NCBI RefSeq assembly: GCF_041438865.1
Contig: NZ_CP109450.1
Coordinates: forward strand, 7,309,501 to 7,373,500
Reading direction: 5' to 3'
Length of the DNA: 64,000 nucleotides
DNA from: Streptomyces sp. NBC_01471
Lineage (GTDB): Bacteria; Actinomycetota; Actinomycetes; Streptomycetales; Streptomycetaceae
Part shown: piece by piece, positions 1 through 7,486 of the stretch
Layout of the letters: the number at the start of each line of letters is the position of its first letter
Numbering within the stretch: position 1 is the first letter of the stretch
Made by a program: the position numbers and the translations under genes
The notes under the pieces: generated by a model
Told to the model about the DNA's origin: nothing
Database searches by the model: none
Seen by the model: only the letters and a program-made list of their open reading frames with translations

Positions 1-1
1 G

Positions 2-844
2 ATGCAGAAGATCCTCGACGAAAGAGGGCCGCGCGGGGTGCGGATCACCGAACCGGTCTGGCAGACGGTCTTCCGGGTCCACGCCCGGCACGCCACCGAC
101 TTCCGGCGCGGACGCGTCTTCCTCATGGGCGACGCGGCCCACGTGCACAGTCCGGCAGGCGGCCAGGGCATGAACAACGGTCTCCAGGACGCCAACAACC
201 TCGGCTGGAAACTCGCCTCGGTGATCCACGGCCGGGCGCCGGGCTCGCTGCTCCTGACCTACGGCCCGGAACGCTCCGAGGCGACCCGCCGCATCGTCCG
301 TGACACCGACCTCCAGACCAGGGCCTGGATGGCCGACGGCCAGGTGCGCATACGGGCCCGCGACGCCGCCTTCCGGCTGCTCGACCGGTCCGGCGCGGTG
401 TCGCGGCTGTACGCACCGGTGATGGCCGGCCGGCGCCTCGCCTACGCGCCCGCCCGTGACACCCAGTACCCGGCGCGCCGGTCGGGCTGCCCGCCTCGGA
501 CCCGCCTTCCCGGCGGTCTGAAGGTCGGCGCGGTCTTCCCCCGGGAACGGGCGGTCGCCCTCGGCATCTCGGGCCCGGACGTGGACCCGTCGGCCTGGTC
601 CGTCGCCGTCACCGCGCCTCAGGACAGCGCCGCCTGGCTGACCGAGATCGGGCATCTGGTCGCCCGGTGGCCGCTGGTGCGCGTCGTGCGGCTGTCGCAC
701 GGGGACCTCGCGGCCGACGCCGGCTGCGGGAGGCCGGGCTACTACCTCGTCCGTCCGGACGGACACATCGCGGCCCACGGCCACGAGCGTGACCTGAACC
801 GGCTGGAGACCGAACTGGGCTCCGGCCTGCTGCCGCGCCCCTGA
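2..844 (+). CDS. FAD-dependent aromatic hydroxylase, C-terminal part (5' truncated by window edge)
   Basis: This is the C-terminal 280 residues of a class A flavoprotein monooxygenase of the PheA/TetX/PgaE type, which hydroxylates aromatic substrates using NAD(P)H and O2. The FAD-ribityl motif MGDAAHVHSPAGGQGMN is at residues 42-58 of the visible part, followed by the usual helix QDANNLGWKL. A thioredoxin-like C-terminal extension follows, ending with the family-typical YYLVRPDGHIAAHG. The Rossmann GxGxxG segment is missing because it lies before base 1, so the ATG at base 2 is internal. The gene lies just upstream of the Rrf2-like regulator and exporter and probably belongs to the same biosynthetic cluster. 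The family is certain; the substrate is unknown. Confidence 0.85.
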   Translation: MQKILDERGPRGVRITEPVWQTVFRVHARHATDFRRGRVFLMGDAAHVHSPAGGQGMNNGLQDANNLGWKLASVIHGRAPGSLLLTYGPERSEATRRIVRDTDLQTRAWMADGQVRIRARDAAFRLLDRSGAVSRLYAPVMAGRRLAYAPARDTQYPARRSGCPPRTRLPGGLKVGAVFPRERAVALGISGPDVDPSAWSVAVTAPQDSAAWLTEIGHLVARWPLVRVVRLSHGDLAADAGCGRPGYYLVRPDGHIAAHGHERDLNRLETELGSGLLPRP

Positions 845-883
845 GCATCTTCGCCCGGGGACAAGGCCGTTGGGGTTGCACCC

Positions 884-912
884 TGATATCCAAGACATTT
901 AATATCCACGAT
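884..912 (+). promoter_or_regulatory. Operator-like motif, copy 1 (upstream of Rrf2-like gene)
   Basis: Two TATCC half-sites (887-891 and 903-907) flank a central ACATTT (895-900). The arrangement ATCC-N3-ACATTT-N1/2-TATCC occurs again at 1218-1236 before the leader/exporter pair. The A/T-rich core stands out in this GC-rich sequence and lies directly before the regulator start, so it may be both promoter and operator. Binding by an Rrf2-family protein is inferred. Confidence 0.5.
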
Positions 913-1173
913 ATGGGGATGCGGGAGGGCGTGGAATGGGCGCTGCACAGCTGCCTCAACCTGGCCGAGATCCGGCAGCGGGGGCCCGGCGCCGGAATGC
1001 CGGACAACTGCCGCGCGCCGTGCACCGTTTCGCACGCCATGCGCCGGGCCGGGCTCATCTGGAGGCGTGAGCTGGCCGGGCAGACCCTCGCCGACATCAA
1101 GGCGACGGCAGAGCGCACCGCCCCCGGTGTGCCGGCCCGGGTGCGGCGCTGGTTGGCCGACGCCGGCGTCTGA
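913..1173 (+). CDS. Rrf2-family regulator with internal deletion (lacks winged-helix core)
   Basis: The 86-residue product starts like an Rrf2 transcription factor (MREGVEWALHSCLNLA) and then jumps to the family C-terminus (EIRQRGPGAG, PCTVSHAMRRAGLIWRREL, AGQTLADI). Intact relatives are about 150 residues and carry the rest of the winged helix and the wing between these two parts. About 60-75 residues therefore appear to have been lost in frame at CLNLA/EIRQ. The start may be the ATG at 913 or the one at 919; there is no clear ribosome site, so translation could be leaderless. If made, the protein would keep a dimerisation part but hardly any DNA-binding domain. It may be a pseudogene or a small modulator of a full-length paralogue. 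The Rrf2 relationship is from memory of family sequences. Confidence 0.6.
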   Translation: MGMREGVEWALHSCLNLAEIRQRGPGAGMPDNCRAPCTVSHAMRRAGLIWRRELAGQTLADIKATAERTAPGVPARVRRWLADAGV

Positions 1174-1215
1174 GCGTCTACGGGCCCCACGCGCCGGCGG
1201 GGCGGACGCACAGGG

Positions 1216-1241
1216 CGATCCTGAACATTTTTATCCTGATA
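1216..1241 (+). promoter_or_regulatory. Operator-like motif, copy 2 (upstream of leader ORF and MFS exporter)
   Basis: The elements ATCC (1218-1221), ACATTT (1225-1230), TATCC (1232-1236) and GATA (1238-1241) repeat the order seen at 888-913 before the Rrf2-like gene. This suggests that one regulator controls both units. It sits 17 bases before the leader ORF start. Confidence 0.5.
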
Positions 1242-1257
1242 CTCAAGGGGTTGAACC

Positions 1258-1356
1258 ATGACCGATCGTCCGGAACTCATCGGTGGGCGCGAGGCGTTGC
1301 CCTGGCGGGCGGCGGACCCGCGACCGCTGCGGCACCGGATCGGGGGCAGGGCATGA
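1258..1356 (+). CDS. 32-residue leader ORF overlapping the MFS exporter start
   Basis: The ATG at 1258 has an AAGGGG ribosome site (1245-1250) at good spacing. The ORF encodes 32 residues rich in Arg, Pro and Gly, and its TGA (1354-1356) overlaps the exporter ATG (1353) in an ATGA arrangement. Translation of the exporter is probably coupled to this ORF. I do not recognise the peptide. It could be a leader peptide or the relic of a deleted gene's N-terminus, which would fit the deletion in the neighbouring Rrf2-like gene. Confidence 0.45.
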   Translation: MTDRPELIGGREALPWRAADPRPLRHRIGGRA

Positions 1357-2549
1357 CGGCCCTCGAAACCCCGACGCCGACCACCGGTACGGGCCGGTCA
1401 CCGCTGCGGGGGTGGCTGGCCGTTTCCGCCGTCACCCTGGGAATCTTCTCCCTGATGACGTCCGAACTGCTGCCGGTCGGCCTGCTCACTCCCGTCGGAT
1501 CCGAGCTGAACGTCTCCGAGGGGACGGCCGGACTGATGGTCACGGTGCCCGGTCTGGTGGCCGCGGTGTCGGCGCCGCTGATCACCGTGGGCGCCGGCCG
1601 GGTGGACCGCCGGCTGGTCCTGGCGGTACTGATCGGCCTGGTCGGCGCGGCCAACCTGGCCTCGGCCTTCACCCCGAACTTCGCCACCCTGCTCATCGCC
1701 CGCTTCCTCATCGGCGTGAGCGTCGGCGGCTTCTGGGCCATCGCGGGTGGTCTCGCCCTGCGGCTGGTGCCCGAGAAACACGTCCCCCGGGCCATGTCGG
1801 TCATCTTCGGCGGTGTGTCGACCGCCTCCGTCCTGGGGGTGCCCACCGGCACCCTGCTCGGCGACCTGAGCGGCTGGCGCACCGCCTTCGCCGCGGTCGG
1901 GGTGCTCGCTCTGGCAGCGCTGGTCTGCCTGGTGCTCATGGTGCCGCCGCTGCCGGCGGCCCGCACGATCACTCTTCCGGAACTGCCCGGACTCCTCCGC
2001 GAGAACGCGGCGATCCGCATCGGTGTGCTGGCCACCTTCCTGCTCATCACCGGCCACTTCCTCGCGTACACGTTCGTCCGCCCGGTCCTCCAGGACATCT
2101 CCGGCTTCGACGGCAACACGACCAGCTCCCTGCTGCTCGTCTACGGAGTGGCGGGCATCGTCGGCAACTTCGTGGCCGGTTCACGGGCCGCGACGCACGT
2201 CCGGCGGACCTTGCTCGTCATCGCGATCGTGCTGGCGGCCGCCATGGCGCTGATCCCCGTCCTCGGCACCGGACATGTCGGCGGGGTCATCCTCCTGGTC
2301 GTCTGGGGTCTCGGGTACGGCGGAGTCTCGGTGAGCCTGCAGACCTGGATGCTCAAGGCCGCCCCGGAGGCGAACGAGGCCGCCTCGTCCCTCTTCGTCC
2401 TGATGTTCAACCTGTCGATCGCCCTCGGGGCCCTGATCGGAGGGTTCGTCGTGGACGGTTCGACGTCCGGTGTCCTGTGGCTGGGCGCTGCCCTCGTCGT
2501 CCTGACCGCGGTGGCGGTGGGCTCGTCCAGGAAGGCGCGACTCGCCTGA
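1353..2549 (+). CDS. MFS drug/metabolite exporter (DHA1 family)
   Basis: A 398-residue major facilitator protein with about 12 hydrophobic segments, resembling the AraJ/YdhP/NepI group of proton-driven effluxers. The first helix carries the TSELLPVGLL signature, and loop 2-3 has the shortened motif GAGRVDRRLVLAV. The motif-C-like segment GVSTASVLGVPTGTLLGDLSGWR is typical of antiporters. The start at 1353 is chosen because GGGGGCAGG lies just before it and because the leader ORF ends there; the longer frame from 1251 has no transporter sequence. Within the cluster it is a natural candidate for exporting the product or giving self-resistance. Confidence 0.85.
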   Translation: MTALETPTPTTGTGRSPLRGWLAVSAVTLGIFSLMTSELLPVGLLTPVGSELNVSEGTAGLMVTVPGLVAAVSAPLITVGAGRVDRRLVLAVLIGLVGAANLASAFTPNFATLLIARFLIGVSVGGFWAIAGGLALRLVPEKHVPRAMSVIFGGVSTASVLGVPTGTLLGDLSGWRTAFAAVGVLALAALVCLVLMVPPLPAARTITLPELPGLLRENAAIRIGVLATFLLITGHFLAYTFVRPVLQDISGFDGNTTSSLLLVYGVAGIVGNFVAGSRAATHVRRTLLVIAIVLAAAMALIPVLGTGHVGGVILLVVWGLGYGGVSVSLQTWMLKAAPEANEAASSLFVLMFNLSIALGALIGGFVVDGSTSGVLWLGAALVVLTAVAVGSSRKARLA

Positions 2550-2610
2550 GGGCGCGCCGCCGGGACTCCGCCCGAGTGTGATCCCGGTAGGTCACCGGCC
2601 CCCATGAACC

Positions 2611-2689
2611 GCCGCGTTGCGCCGACCGTCCTCGGCGCAACGCGGCCAGAGGTCGGCCCCCGCGCGTTACCCCCGGTGCGCGGGGGCCG
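2611..2689. terminator. Two tandem hairpins between convergent genes
   Basis: The first hairpin has a perfect 15-bp stem (2611-2625 with 2632-2646, 6-nt loop). The second has a 12-bp stem (2654-2665 with 2678-2689). Both lie between the exporter end (2549) and the convergent lyase end (2723) and can terminate transcription in both directions. There is no U tract, which is usual in Streptomyces. Confidence 0.7.
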
Positions 2690-2722
2690 GCCCATGCCGT
2701 GGCAGGCTCCGGCGGCCGTCTC

Positions 2723-4150
2723 TCAGGTCATCGTCCGGCGCAGCGCGCGGTCGACCAGCGCGGCCGCGGCACCCGTGTAGCGCTCCGGATCGCACAGCTC
2801 GGCCAGCTCGGCCACGCCCAGATGTCCTTGCAGTTCCGGAGCCCCGGCCAGGACGTCGTGCAGCGGCCGGGCGGTCCGCACCGCTGCCGTGGACGCCTCG
2901 CTCAGTACCCGCTGAGCCGCCGCTTTCCCGATCCGGGGCGCCAGCACGGCCGCGATCCGCTCCGAGACGATCTGGCCCCCGGTGAGTTCGAGGTTCGCCC
3001 TCATCCGCTCAGGGCGCACCTCCAGACCCCCGGCCAGTTCCGCCGCCGTGTGGGCGGCCCCGCCGGTCAGCCGCAGGCACTCCCGCAGCAACTGCCACTC
3101 TGCGTGCCAGACACCGGCGGACCGCTCGTCCTCCGAGACCAGGCACTGGGTCAGTCCCGTCGCCAGGACGGGTACTTGCAGCGCGGCGCTGCGTACCAGC
3201 GTGGCCAGGACCGGATTGCGCTTGTGCGGCATGGCCGAGGAGCCTCCGCGGCCGGCGGCGGTCGGCTCGGCCACCTCGCCGACCTCCGTTCTGGTCAGCG
3301 ACTGCACGTCGACGGCCATCTTGGCCAGCGCCCCGGTGGTGAAGGCCAGGGCTGCCGCGAGGTCGGCGACCGGGGTGCGAAGGGCGTGCCAGGGCACAAC
3401 GGGCCGCGCCAGTCCCGTCTCCGACGCGAAGGCGTCGAGCAGCCGGTCGAGGTAGCCGCCCGGGTCCGGCTGCCCGATGGCTCCGACCGCGCCGCCGCCG
3501 TCGATCCGGGCGTACTCCAGGTACCCGGCGAGCGTTCCCGCGGCCCCGCCGAGGGCGACGGGCAGCCCTCCGTCGAGAAGCCGGCCGAGCCGTGCGTCCG
3601 CTTCCAGGACGAGGTGCCGCCAGCCCGCCGCCTTCAGGCCGAACGTGGTGGGCACGGCGTGCAGGGCCAGTGTGCGGCCCGCCAGCACGGTGTCGCGGTG
3701 CCGGCGGGCGAGATCTTCCAGGGCCGTGGCCACCCGGGCGAGATCGGCCCGTACGATCCGCAGCGCCCGGGCGGCGACCAGCATGGCGCCGGTGTCGAAG
3801 ATGTCCTGGCTGGTGGAGCCGCGGTGCACGAACTCCGCGGCGGCCGGGTCGTCGGCCGCCACCGCCCGGCTGAGCGCCCGCACGAGGCCGACGACCGGGT
3901 TGGCGGTCTCGCGGGACGCGACGGCCAGAGCCCGCAGATCGAGGCGGTCCGCCCGCGCCGCCCGGGTGATGGCGTCCGCGGCCGGCCCCGGCAGGGTTCC
4001 CAGCCGGGCCTGCGCACGGGCCAGGGCCGCTTCCGCGTCCAGCATCGCCTGGAGCCAGGCGCGGTCGCAGACTGCCGCTTCGACAGGTGTGCCGGCCCGC
4101 ACGGGGGACAGCAGACCGGCGTCGGTCAGCGCATCGGACGCCTCGCTCAT
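2723..4150 (-). CDS. creD: Fumarase/aspartase-superfamily lyase, probable nitrosuccinate lyase (CreD type)
   Basis: The 475-residue protein has the superfamily signature SSAMPHKRNP at residues 304-313 and the substrate-loop motif HRGSTSQDI at about 109-117, as in 3-carboxy-cis,cis-muconate cycloisomerase (PcaB) and adenylosuccinate lyase. By sequence alone it would be called PcaB-like. Its ATG overlaps the stop of the CreE-like monooxygenase (ATGA), and an AMP-forming ligase lies upstream. That arrangement matches the nitrous-acid pathway, in which CreD splits nitrosuccinate into fumarate and nitrite. The chromosomal PurB is encoded separately at 32.6-34.0 kb. The superfamily is certain; the CreD role is inferred from context. 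Confidence 0.75.
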   Translation of the reverse strand: MSEASDALTDAGLLSPVRAGTPVEAAVCDRAWLQAMLDAEAALARAQARLGTLPGPAADAITRAARADRLDLRALAVASRETANPVVGLVRALSRAVAADDPAAAEFVHRGSTSQDIFDTGAMLVAARALRIVRADLARVATALEDLARRHRDTVLAGRTLALHAVPTTFGLKAAGWRHLVLEADARLGRLLDGGLPVALGGAAGTLAGYLEYARIDGGGAVGAIGQPDPGGYLDRLLDAFASETGLARPVVPWHALRTPVADLAAALAFTTGALAKMAVDVQSLTRTEVGEVAEPTAAGRGGSSAMPHKRNPVLATLVRSAALQVPVLATGLTQCLVSEDERSAGVWHAEWQLLRECLRLTGGAAHTAAELAGGLEVRPERMRANLELTGGQIVSERIAAVLAPRIGKAAAQRVLSEASTAAVRTARPLHDVLAGAPELQGHLGVAELAELCDPERYTGAAAALVDRALRRTMT

Positions 4151-6174
4151 ACGATCACTCCCAGGAGGTCGGCGTCGGTCGCGGCCGGGCGTACCGCGGC
4201 CGGGACATGAGCGACCGGCGGAAGGGCGAGAACGGCGCGGGCGATCCCGTCGGAGTCGGCCAGGGTCACGGAGTCCACTCCCGGCCGGATTCCGGCCGCT
4301 GTCACCCAGTGCACGGACTCGGTGGGAACCCCGTAGGCGAACCGGCGCGGGTGGGCGTGGCCCTGTGGGCCGAGGACGTGGTAGGGCCGCGGGGTCACGG
4401 CGAGCCCTCCGGTCTCGTAGCCGCCCCCCCGGCCGCCGGGGATCCGGTAGGTGGTGCACTGACCGGTGTTCAGCAGATGGCGCAGGAGCGGATCGGCGGT
4501 GCGGCGCAGATCCGGCTCGGGCAACCGCGCCTCGATCAGCACCTGGGCCCGCACCGGAGGGCCCGGCACGAGAGCGGAGTCGGCGACGAAGGCCGGGTCG
4601 ACGGTGTCGATGCGGATACGGGTGCCCGGACCCGTGATCTCCAGGATGCCCGCTTCGATGAGGGCGCCCATCTCCTCGATACGGGAGGCCGGCGGGCCGA
4701 TGGAGAGGTAGGCGTTCAGCGGTGTGTACCAGCCTTCGAGGTCGTCCCGGTGCGAGTCGCCGTCCAGGCCCCCGTGGTCGACCGCGAGCCGTACCTCGTT
4801 CCGCAGGTCCCGCAGGACGTCCAGTGCGGCCTTGAGCGGGCCGCTGACGTTGCCCGCTCTCGCCTGCCGCACATCGTGCGCCAGGTAGTCCAGCAGCCAG
4901 GCCCGGAATCCGTCGCGATCGGTGAAGACCCGGTCCCCGTAGGGCTTGGTGAGCCGTTCCCAGCTCCAGCGGTCGGCCGTGCCGATACGCCAGGCGTCCA
5001 GCAGCGCCGACGGATCCTGTCCCAGGGGCAGGGCCAGGTACTGCTCGACGAAGGGCTCGCGGTCCGCGGCCCGTCCCCGGGCCGCCAGCAGGGTGCCGTA
5101 GTAGACGCTCTCCACTTCCCGGGAGATGACCGGCCACAGCTCCGCGGCGAAGCGGACCCCGCCGCCGTCCGCCGGCCGGCTGCGGAGCCCGTCGATCACC
5201 TCCGGGGTCAGCAGCCGGGGGAAGTACCGTCCGAAGGCGCCCTTCTCGTTCTCGCCGCGGGCCTGATACGGAATGCCGCGACGCGAACTCGCGCAGAGCA
5301 GCGGTTCCTGTCCCGAAGGCCGGTACACCAGGCGCTCGCCCTCCCGGTCGAAGGTCCCGCCGCGCCCGGCGGTGAACAGCGCCATGTGGTCGAAGAAGTT
5401 GAGGCCCAGACCACGCAGCAGCACCGGACGGCCCGGCTCGATCCCGCTGAGGTCGAGGTCCGCCGGGTTGGCCGGAGTGATGTACGTGAGGTGGTGGATA
5501 CGGGCGAGACTCGCCGTCCCCTCCTCGTGCGGGGTGAGGCGGGCCGAGACGTGACCGAGCGCGAGGACGACGGCGTCCAGGTGGTCGAGCCGCGTACCGT
5601 CCTCCAGCCGGACGCCCTGCGGCCCGCCGGGCACGCCGTGTGTGTCGGCCATCGCGACCGCCCGCGACCGGTGCACATGGACCGTCACATGGGCGGGTGC
5701 GTGGGCGACCATGTGCCGGAACCGGTCGGCCAGATAGCTGCCGTAGAAGGCACGGGTCGGGTAGGTGTCCGGTCCCAGCACACGGGCCTCGGCGAGGGTC
5801 GCCGCCTCGATGGTTCCCGTCCCGCCTTCACTGTCGTCGGCCTGCCCGCCGTCCCGGCCGTCGTCGGCCCGGGCGGCCTCGACCAGCTCCTGGGCCCAGT
5901 CGTGGAGGCTCGGACCCGGCTCGACCGGCCCGTCGATCTGTGAACTGCCGTCGGTGTAGACGGTTATCTGCGAGGCCACGGTGTTCATCAGGAGGTGCCG
6001 GGACTGTTCGGTGCGCCATACGGCGCCGGCGCCAGGCGTGGCCGGGTCGACGACGTGCACCGTCACCGACGGATGCGAGGGGGACCGCCGTTCGTTGGCG
6101 CACAGCCGCTCCAGCACGGACAGTCCGCGCGGGCCGGCGCCGACGACGCAGACCTCGATACGGCTGCTGCTCAT
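4147..6174 (-). CDS. creE: FAD/NAD(P)-binding monooxygenase, probable aspartate N-oxygenase (CreE type)
   Basis: This 675-residue protein starts with a dinucleotide-binding fold (VCVVGAGPRGLSVLERL, residues about 8-24) and continues as a large FAD/NAD(P)-binding protein of the NAD_binding_9 type. CreE-type enzymes of this kind oxidise L-aspartate stepwise to nitrosuccinate. The start at 6174 is supported by GGAG seven bases upstream and by the motif position. Its end overlaps the CreD-like lyase start, so the two are translationally coupled, as expected for consecutive steps that make nitrite. A siderophore-type amino-acid N-hydroxylase or unrelated oxidase is possible, but the partner lyase favours nitrite formation. 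Confidence 0.75.
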   Translation of the reverse strand: MSSSRIEVCVVGAGPRGLSVLERLCANERRSPSHPSVTVHVVDPATPGAGAVWRTEQSRHLLMNTVASQITVYTDGSSQIDGPVEPGPSLHDWAQELVEAARADDGRDGGQADDSEGGTGTIEAATLAEARVLGPDTYPTRAFYGSYLADRFRHMVAHAPAHVTVHVHRSRAVAMADTHGVPGGPQGVRLEDGTRLDHLDAVVLALGHVSARLTPHEEGTASLARIHHLTYITPANPADLDLSGIEPGRPVLLRGLGLNFFDHMALFTAGRGGTFDREGERLVYRPSGQEPLLCASSRRGIPYQARGENEKGAFGRYFPRLLTPEVIDGLRSRPADGGGVRFAAELWPVISREVESVYYGTLLAARGRAADREPFVEQYLALPLGQDPSALLDAWRIGTADRWSWERLTKPYGDRVFTDRDGFRAWLLDYLAHDVRQARAGNVSGPLKAALDVLRDLRNEVRLAVDHGGLDGDSHRDDLEGWYTPLNAYLSIGPPASRIEEMGALIEAGILEITGPGTRIRIDTVDPAFVADSALVPGPPVRAQVLIEARLPEPDLRRTADPLLRHLLNTGQCTTYRIPGGRGGGYETGGLAVTPRPYHVLGPQGHAHPRRFAYGVPTESVHWVTAAGIRPGVDSVTLADSDGIARAVLALPPVAHVPAAVRPAATDADLLGVIV

Positions 6175-6229
6175 AGCGGGCACTCCGATCTCAGATGGCC
6201 GATGGTGATCAGTGAGGCGGGCGGCACGG

Positions 6230-7486
6230 TCATGCTTCCGCCCGCCGGGGGGCGCGTACGGCAGGGCCCGGGCCGGGCAGCGCATCCGCCGAGTCGAAGG
6301 TCCGGGCGCCGTGCATCCAGGCCACACGGTCGTGCAGCTCGGTCGCCGACAGGGAGGACAGCAGCGCGTTCCTCGCCCGGGCAGCCGGGCCGGCCGGATG
6401 CCACAACTGCGTGCTGTGGCGGGCGAGAAGCTGGATCTGGGCGGTCCGGTCGCGCCGTTCGGTGTTGTACTTCTCGAACCGCGCGGGAAGTTCGTCGGCG
6501 GCATCGCCGAGCAGGCTGCCGAGCAGCACGGCGTCCTCCAGTGCCTGACAGGCGCCCTGGGCCGCGTAGTGCAGCATCGGATGGGCGGCGTCGCCCAGCA
6601 GGGCCACCCGCCCGTCCGTCCAGTCACGCACCGGTTCACGGTCCACGAGCACCCAGGACCTCCAGTCCTCGCCCAGTTCGAGCAGCCGGTGCGGAACGTC
6701 ACCCAGGGCCGTGAACTCGCGGCGGACGCGCTCCCGCGTCACAGGGACACCGGAGAACGCCTCCGTCGCGCCGTCGTCACGGCTGGCGGCGAGGTTCAGG
6801 TACTTCCCGCCGGCGATGGGATAGTGCACGAAGTGACAGCCCGGGCCGGCCCACCAGGTCACGGTGGGGGAGCGGAGCTCCTCGGGCACGCGCCCCATCT
6901 CGATGACGGCACGGTGGACGGTGAGCCCGGAGACGACCGGCGGGCCGTCGCCGACGAGTTGCCCGCGCAGCGCCGAGTGGATGCCGTCGGCGCCGATCAC
7001 GGCGTCTCCGCTGACCCGGCGGCCGTCGTCGAGGACGACCGTCGCACTGGCGCCGTCCTGCTCGTAGCCGGCGACGCCGCTGCCGCTGCGCAGTTCGACC
7101 GCACGGTGGCGGCGGCACGCGTCCAGCAGCAGGCCGTGCAGTTCGGCCCGGTGCACGACGACGTACGGATTTCCGAAGCGGCGCCGGTACCCGTCGGTGA
7201 GCGGCATGCTCGCCACGTGCTCACCGGTGACCCCGTCCATGAACCGCAGGGCTTCCATCCGTACGGCGGTTTCCCGTACGGCGTCCCCCAGACCGAGGCG
7301 GTCGAGGGCGTGCAGGCCGTTCGGCGCCAGCTGAATACCGGCGCCGATCTCGGCGAAGCGGTCGGCCCGTTCGAGGACCAGCACCTGATGGCCCTGCCCC
7401 GCGACGGCGAGTGCGGCCGCCAGTCCGCCGATGCCGCCGCCGACGACGACTGCCCGCGCCGTCCTGCTCCTTCCGCGCTCCCTCAC
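6230..7486 (-). CDS. FAD-dependent aromatic hydroxylase (salicylate / 3-hydroxybenzoate hydroxylase type)
   Basis: A 418-residue class A flavin monooxygenase. It has the ADP-binding GGGIGG near residue 16, the DG motif in AVIGADGIHSALRGQL, and the flavin motif GRVALLGDAAHPMLHYAAQG near residue 290. Enzymes of this type hydroxylate, sometimes with decarboxylation, phenolic acids. The GTG start (7486) overlaps the ligase stop (GTGA), indicating coupled translation. Lengthening the frame upstream would run into the ligase, so this start is preferred. In diazo pathways such as cremeomycin's, a comparable hydroxylase modifies an aminobenzoic acid before diazotisation; an analogous role here is inference. 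Confidence 0.8.
   Translation of the reverse strand: MRERGRSRTARAVVVGGGIGGLAAALAVAGQGHQVLVLERADRFAEIGAGIQLAPNGLHALDRLGLGDAVRETAVRMEALRFMDGVTGEHVASMPLTDGYRRRFGNPYVVVHRAELHGLLLDACRRHRAVELRSGSGVAGYEQDGASATVVLDDGRRVSGDAVIGADGIHSALRGQLVGDGPPVVSGLTVHRAVIEMGRVPEELRSPTVTWWAGPGCHFVHYPIAGGKYLNLAASRDDGATEAFSGVPVTRERVRREFTALGDVPHRLLELGEDWRSWVLVDREPVRDWTDGRVALLGDAAHPMLHYAAQGACQALEDAVLLGSLLGDAADELPARFEKYNTERRDRTAQIQLLARHSTQLWHPAGPAARARNALLSSLSATELHDRVAWMHGARTFDSADALPGPGPAVRAPRRAEA

Noticed and set aside
2699..4210. 503-codon plus-strand frame opposite the CreD-like gene
   Set aside because: The minus-strand frame carries the full lyase motifs; the plus-strand frame is low-complexity shadow.
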